Assembly: GCF_028716865.1 (NCBI RefSeq)
Contig: NZ_JAQUOY010000015.1
Span: forward strand, 1 to 64,000
Direction: 5' to 3'
Length of the DNA: 64,000 nucleotides
Origin: Candidatus Methylomirabilis sp.
Lineage (GTDB): Bacteria; Methylomirabilota; Methylomirabilia; Methylomirabilales; Methylomirabilaceae
Part shown: positions 60,227 through 64,000 of the stretch, one piece after another
Layout of the letters: each line of letters starts with the position of its first letter
How positions within the stretch are numbered: position 1 is the stretch's first letter
Notes under the pieces: model-generated
Seen by the model: the letters and a program-made list of their open reading frames with translations, nothing else
The model's database searches: none
Told to the model about the DNA's origin: nothing
Translations under genes and position numbers: made by a program

Positions 60227-61267
60227 TTAGCCCGAGCGGACCGGGCCACCGAACACCTCAGCGGCCTCATGATAGAGAGCCTCCGGGCACTCCTGATATC
60301 GTGGGGAAAAATGAAAGATCACCAACTCCTTTACGTTGGCCTCGCGAGCAAGCAGTCCGGCCTGCCGCGCCGTCAAGTGGTGTCGCTCGGTCGCATGATC
60401 CCGATCCTGTTCCAGATACATTGCTTCGCAAAACAGGATATCGGCGTCATGAGCAAGAGCGACGATCTTCTGCCGATTCTCATCGGAATAGAGCGTATCG
60501 GTAACATAGACCAGCCTCTGACCGCTCGTGATGGTCACGATCTTGTCTCTCAGGTCACCGAGCAGCAACTCCTGGAATGCCTCGCCGGTCGCATCCTCGC
60601 ATGGGGCGCGGACCACCGTATCGTCCGGCGCGCCTGTGCGGACTAGTCGCTTGAATTCGGTCAGCCATGGCCCGGTCAAAAGACCGAGGTACTTCAGCCG
60701 TTCAGGGTCGATATTGATCCGCTCCACTTCACCCAGGGCAAAGGCAAGACACGGGATCTTGTGATCGAGATGTACCGCCTCGACCCGGAACAACGGATCG
60801 TCAACCAGCACGCCGGTAAACGGTGAAGACGGCGGCAGATCAATCCGCTCGAAGCGAGCGCCACATGGAAAGCGGGCAACCGCGATCTTCTCCGCGCTCA
60901 CCTCGTGAACCTCGAATACAAGGGTATACCCCTCAACCAAGTTCCAGATGTAGCCGGAGAGCTTTCCTTCGACGTTCGAGATGAGGCCAGGCGGTCCGAA
61001 GAGACGAATCGTTTGGTCGCGACCGAGGACGGTCCGCAGTAAATGATCGAAGCCGATGAAGTGATCGACGTGGGTGTGAGAGACAAAGATGTCGGTGACC
61101 TTCAGCAGCTCGGCAGACGGCTGCGTCGTCAGGTCACCGAGGTCCAGCAGAATAGCGCGCCGTTCCCACCTGAGCCTCACAAAGAGGCCGGGATCGCCGA
61201 ACACCTCATTGAGGAGCCTTGGTTGAAAGAGATTGGTCATGGGAGCGACACCCGCACCCCCTCTCAA
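60227..61267 (-). CDS. RNase Z-like metallo-beta-lactamase-fold hydrolase
   Basis: A 346-residue MBL-fold protein: LLDLGDLTTQ (about 34), metal motif VSHTHVDHFIGFDHLL (about 58), late HLDHKIPCLAFAL (about 168) and the HHLTARQAGLLA His (about 300). The layout is of RNase Z, which cuts tRNA 3-prime trailers, but the N-terminus is not fully typical. The frame starts at a TTG that overlaps the nitroreductase stop as TTGA with AGGGGCGGA before it; an ATG at 61240 is the other candidate. It is co-transcribed with the nitroreductase. Confidence 0.8.
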   Translation of the reverse strand: MRGGAGVAPMTNLFQPRLLNEVFGDPGLFVRLRWERRAILLDLGDLTTQPSAELLKVTDIFVSHTHVDHFIGFDHLLRTVLGRDQTIRLFGPPGLISNVEGKLSGYIWNLVEGYTLVFEVHEVSAEKIAVARFPCGARFERIDLPPSSPFTGVLVDDPLFRVEAVHLDHKIPCLAFALGEVERINIDPERLKYLGLLTGPWLTEFKRLVRTGAPDDTVVRAPCEDATGEAFQELLLGDLRDKIVTITSGQRLVYVTDTLYSDENRQKIVALAHDADILFCEAMYLEQDRDHATERHHLTARQAGLLAREANVKELVIFHFSPRYQECPEALYHEAAEVFGGPVRSG

Positions 61268-62832
61268 TCCGCCCCTGGTCTCAGACGTGTGATGCGCCCA
61301 TGGACCCGCGCCGAATGCCCCAGCGCCAGGGCGAAGAGCGTAGCCTTCCCTGCGGCATGGGGAGAAAAGAACTGGGTCACGTCGTCGTCGTAAAAGGTGG
61401 TGCCCGTCGCGCCTAATCCCAGGGCGTATGCGCAGAGGTACATCTTCCCGCCGACGATCCCCGCCTCGAGCTGGGCGGCGCCGTAGCCACGATTCCCGTA
61501 GCGCTCGATGATTCGCTCCAGGTCCGCGAGGAAAAAGACGACGACGCTCGCTTCGATGCCGAGGCCCTGCTCAAGGCAGAGGTAGCCTGCCTCGCGTCGA
61601 AATGTGCCCTCCTTCAAGAGCTCAAGCGCCTGCTGTGATGACGAGAAGTAGAAGGCCCCGGTAGGGAGATTCTCGACGGAGTTGACGATAAGGTAGATGT
61701 CCAGCAAGGTCGTGCTCGGCCCCCCGAGAAAGTCCGCCGGGATCCCTCGACTGGATCGCTCAAGGATGGTGGAAAGCTGCTGGAATGAGATCGGCAGTTG
61801 AGCGAACTGGCGCGTGGAACCCCTGCGGAGAATGGCCTCGCCGAGGGTCCGGATGGGACGCTGCTCCCGCTCAATGGGGTAAAGAGGAAAATATTGGTCG
61901 CCGAGAGGCGGCGAGGGTCTCGGAGCAAAGGCCGATCGCCAGGCTTGAACCTCCTCCTCATTCAGCAGCATGGAGGCAGCACGGATCTGCGTGATCAGCG
62001 GATAGTCCGTCTCTCTTTTCGAGAGCGGGACGGTTTCGGGCGCAATCGGCAGAATCTCCGGTGGCTCCACAGCAGGCGAGTGTGCCCCAATCGGGACAAG
62101 GCAGAGACTCGCCTCGCGTTCGTTATCCAGACCAAGGAGGTGGTCCACACGAGCATCCATGAAGCCTGTCACGACCCGAGATGTAAGCTGCGCGGAAACA
62201 GCCGTAGCCAGGAGGTTAGCCAGAATCGTTCCGCCGTTCCAGTAGAAGTGGCGATAGGCCCTCGCCTGGTACTTCCAGGCGTTCCGCCAGAAGATCGCCG
62301 TCAGCACCAGGATGACAGGAGCGGATGTGATCGTCTTCTCTCCGGCCGTCGCACGGGTGAGCTCCCCCCGGAGATCCCCCGCCCGCAACCGACGGAGCGC
62401 GAAGTCGGCCGGGCAGAAGTGATAGACCCCGGCAGATAGCCCAGGGAGATCGCCACAGACGGCATAGATCTCCACCTCATACAACGCACCGGTACAGGAG
62501 GCCGCACGAAAGTCATGCTCCTCGCCCCCGGGGTAGACCTTCTTCTTGGTGAGACCTGCACAGAAGAACAGGACCTGCGCCAGCCCGGTCAGGTCAAGCG
62601 CGCTCGTCCCGGCCGGTTGGAACGTTGAGATGGTGTCGAGAGCCTCCGCGGCCGGCGGCGTAATATCACGCGGAAGCGGGATAGCAGGCAGGGTCGGATA
62701 GAGCTTGAAGAGGAGAGGTTTCTGCTCCCAGTCCAGGAAATGGCTTCCCAGGCGAATACTCCAGTAGGAATGCTTCGTTGCCGTGTGATAGTCGTGGGCC
62801 GCTTTGATGTCGCGGTTGCTAATCGGGCACAA
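61264..62832 (-). CDS. Double-domain SagB/ThcOx-type nitroreductase
   Basis: A 522-residue FMN-type protein with two tandem nitroreductase-like halves. The first (about 60-280) has SALDLTGLAQVLFFCAGLT and RAASCTGALYEVEIY. The second (about 310-515) has RRGSTRQFAQLPISFQQLS and GYGAAQLEAGIVGGKMYLCAYALGLG (in part). The RxSxRxF motif of flavin binding is in the second half (LRRGSTRQF); the first half has SIRLG-like remains. Such proteins include RiPP azoline dehydrogenases, but no RiPP precursor or cyclodehydratase is seen. Substrate unknown. Confidence 0.85.
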   Translation of the reverse strand: MCPISNRDIKAAHDYHTATKHSYWSIRLGSHFLDWEQKPLLFKLYPTLPAIPLPRDITPPAAEALDTISTFQPAGTSALDLTGLAQVLFFCAGLTKKKVYPGGEEHDFRAASCTGALYEVEIYAVCGDLPGLSAGVYHFCPADFALRRLRAGDLRGELTRATAGEKTITSAPVILVLTAIFWRNAWKYQARAYRHFYWNGGTILANLLATAVSAQLTSRVVTGFMDARVDHLLGLDNEREASLCLVPIGAHSPAVEPPEILPIAPETVPLSKRETDYPLITQIRAASMLLNEEEVQAWRSAFAPRPSPPLGDQYFPLYPIEREQRPIRTLGEAILRRGSTRQFAQLPISFQQLSTILERSSRGIPADFLGGPSTTLLDIYLIVNSVENLPTGAFYFSSSQQALELLKEGTFRREAGYLCLEQGLGIEASVVVFFLADLERIIERYGNRGYGAAQLEAGIVGGKMYLCAYALGLGATGTTFYDDDVTQFFSPHAAGKATLFALALGHSARVHGRITRLRPGAD

Positions 62833-62941
62833 GGGACTCGCACCCCCTTTTTCGCCATACCTCGCACTACCATATCATACGCCTGAATCACACCCGAAGC
62901 GTGTCGTAAAACTCAGCATTCAGCGTAAGATGTGACAATCG

Positions 62942-64000
62942 TCAGCCGGCCAAATGGAAGCAGACCAGTTTCAGTTCCGTCATCTCCTCCACGGCATAGC
63001 GCGGACCCTCCTTGCCGAAACCGCTCTCCTTCAGCCCCCCATAGGGCATCAGGTCGGCGCGCCATTGAGGGCCCCAGTTGATCATCAGGTTGCCCGCCTC
63101 GACCTCGCGCGCGAACCGCATCGCCCACTCCAGGTTCTCGGTAAAGATACCGGCCGCCAAGCCGTAGATCGAGTCGTTGGCCAGCGCAATCGCCTCGTCG
63201 ATCGTGTCGAATCGTGTGACCGCAACAGCCGGTCCGAACAGCTCGTCACGAAAAAGCCGCATGTCGGGCTTGACGTCGGCGACGACCGTGGGCATATAGA
63301 GAGCCCCCAGACGTTCCCCGCCCGTCAGGACCCGCGCGCCGCCTGTCACCGCCTCATCTATCCACTCCTCGATCCGGATGGCGTCCCGCTCGCGGACCAT
63401 CGGACCAACCTTGGTCCGCTCGTCCAGAGGATTGCCGGTAATAAGCGCCTTCACCTTGGGTTTCAGGGCATCCAGGAAATCATCGTAGACCTTCCCGCTG
63501 GTCAAAACCCGCTGCGTCGAGATACAGACCTGCCCGGCGTTCGAATAGCCGGTCGCCGCCACGGCAGCAGCAACCTTTTCCAGATCGGCATCGGGCATGA
63601 CGATGACGGGCGAGTTGCTGCCAAGCTCCATCGTCACCTTTTTAATCCCCGCCATCCGGCAGATCCGCTCACCGATATCACGGCTGCCGGTAAAGGTGAT
63701 CTTGCGAACCCGCCGATCTCCGCACAGCGCATCGCCGATCTCCGCCCCCAAGCCGGTCAGGCAAGCAATTCCTTCGGCCGGCAGACCAGCTTCCAGCAGG
63801 ATCTCTGTCAGCTTCAACGCCGAGAGGGGGGTATCGGTGGCCGGCTTGATGATGACCGCGTTGCCTGCGGCCAGGGCGGGCCCGACCTTGTGACAGACCA
63901 GATTCAGCGGGAAGTTGAAGGGACTGATCGCGGCTACGACCCCGCACGGGACACGCAGTGTAAATCCGAACTTGCGGGAGCCGCCAGGGGCCCCATCAAA
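62942..64000 (-). CDS. Aldehyde dehydrogenase, partial (5-prime end outside window)
   Basis: C-terminal 353 codons of an NAD(P)-dependent aldehyde dehydrogenase; the frame stays open to base 64000 with PCGVVAAISPFNFPLNLVC and ALAAGNAVIIKPATDTP, so the gene begins beyond the edge. Catalytic Glu in MELGSNSPVIV and catalytic Cys in NAGQVCISTQRV are present, and later RDELFGPAVAVTRF and WGPQWRADLMPYGGLKESGFG close the domain. The AGNxVIIKP and FNFPLN pattern fits succinate-semialdehyde or glyceraldehyde-type dehydrogenases; exact substrate is open. Confidence 0.93.
   Translation of the reverse strand, partial: FDGAPGGSRKFGFTLRVPCGVVAAISPFNFPLNLVCHKVGPALAAGNAVIIKPATDTPLSALKLTEILLEAGLPAEGIACLTGLGAEIGDALCGDRRVRKITFTGSRDIGERICRMAGIKKVTMELGSNSPVIVMPDADLEKVAAAVAATGYSNAGQVCISTQRVLTSGKVYDDFLDALKPKVKALITGNPLDERTKVGPMVRERDAIRIEEWIDEAVTGGARVLTGGERLGALYMPTVVADVKPDMRLFRDELFGPAVAVTRFDTIDEAIALANDSIYGLAAGIFTENLEWAMRFAREVEAGNLMINWGPQWRADLMPYGGLKESGFGKEGPRYAVEEMTELKLVCFHLAG

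Noticed and set aside
61264-62832. RiPP biosynthesis cluster around the SagB-type nitroreductase
   Set aside because: No precursor peptide, YcaO or E1-like gene is found within the neighbouring sequence.

Overview
The window comes from a moderately GC-rich, Gram-negative-type bacterium. Most genes are on the minus strand in long, tightly packed operons. The gene set includes meso-DAP peptidoglycan synthesis, the LL-diaminopimelate aminotransferase route to lysine, Fe-S U32-family proteins and SagB-type nitroreductase. Together with the overall style this makes candidate division NC10 (Methylomirabilis-like) my best guess. That is an inference from gene content and recollection, not a proof; no rRNA or methane-oxidation gene is present.

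Region 1 (50-16.7 kb) is a division/cell-wall (dcw) cluster read on the minus strand from a consensus-like promoter and a three-box MraZ operator: mraZ, rsmH, ftsL, a stand-alone response regulator, ftsI, murE, an alpha/beta hydrolase, an unusual membrane-anchored MurF-type ligase, ddl, mraY, murD, ftsW, murG, murC, murB. Region 2 (16.9-25.9 kb) is one minus-strand run, lysA-dapF-dapA-dapB-FAH hydrolase-dapL-folK-deoxynucleoside kinase-panB-panC. It makes lysine/DAP (feeding murE) plus folate and pantothenate intermediates.

Region 3 (26.0-29.6 kb) is accessory DNA: a DUF4160/DUF2442 pair, a HEPN/AbiU2-like gene, a TIGR02391-type gene broken by two in-frame stops, a small exported protein with a coupled 49-codon ORF, and an HNH protein. 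Three integron-type recombination signals (attC-like, all in one orientation) separate these genes, so part of the region looks like a cassette array without an integrase in view. Region 4 (29.7-38.1 kb) holds csp, an HNH gene with uvrB, and uvrA-rqcH/NFACT-ppx. Region 5 (38.2-45.2 kb) holds exported proteins, a plus-strand tRNA-Leu(GAG), a nucleotide-sugar epimerase and UDP-sugar dehydrogenase, two SDR proteins and a Yip1-type membrane protein.

Region 6 (45.4-52.9 kb) is the most unusual part. It is a minus-strand operon with four U32-family (Fe-S, 'peptidase U32') paralogues, a leaderless periplasmic-binding-protein-like (NMT1/THI5/TauA-type) protein, and a PEP-synthase/rifampicin-phosphotransferase-like enzyme. 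The first gene has the cysteine spacing of UbiV, the O2-independent ubiquinone hydroxylation factor. I infer an undescribed O2-independent hydroxylation or cofactor-building pathway. Region 7 (53-64 kb) holds an AAA/DUF4143 ATPase behind a promoter flanked by inverted repeats, a degenerate nucleotidyltransferase, hisC, a PAS-LuxR regulator, small envelope proteins, pdxA, a Spy-like protein, an RNase Z-like hydrolase coupled to a double-domain SagB-type nitroreductase, and an aldehyde dehydrogenase cut by the window edge. A family of 'CTGAAGGCTGAAGG' tracts, some forming long hairpins, sits in many of the intergenic gaps.
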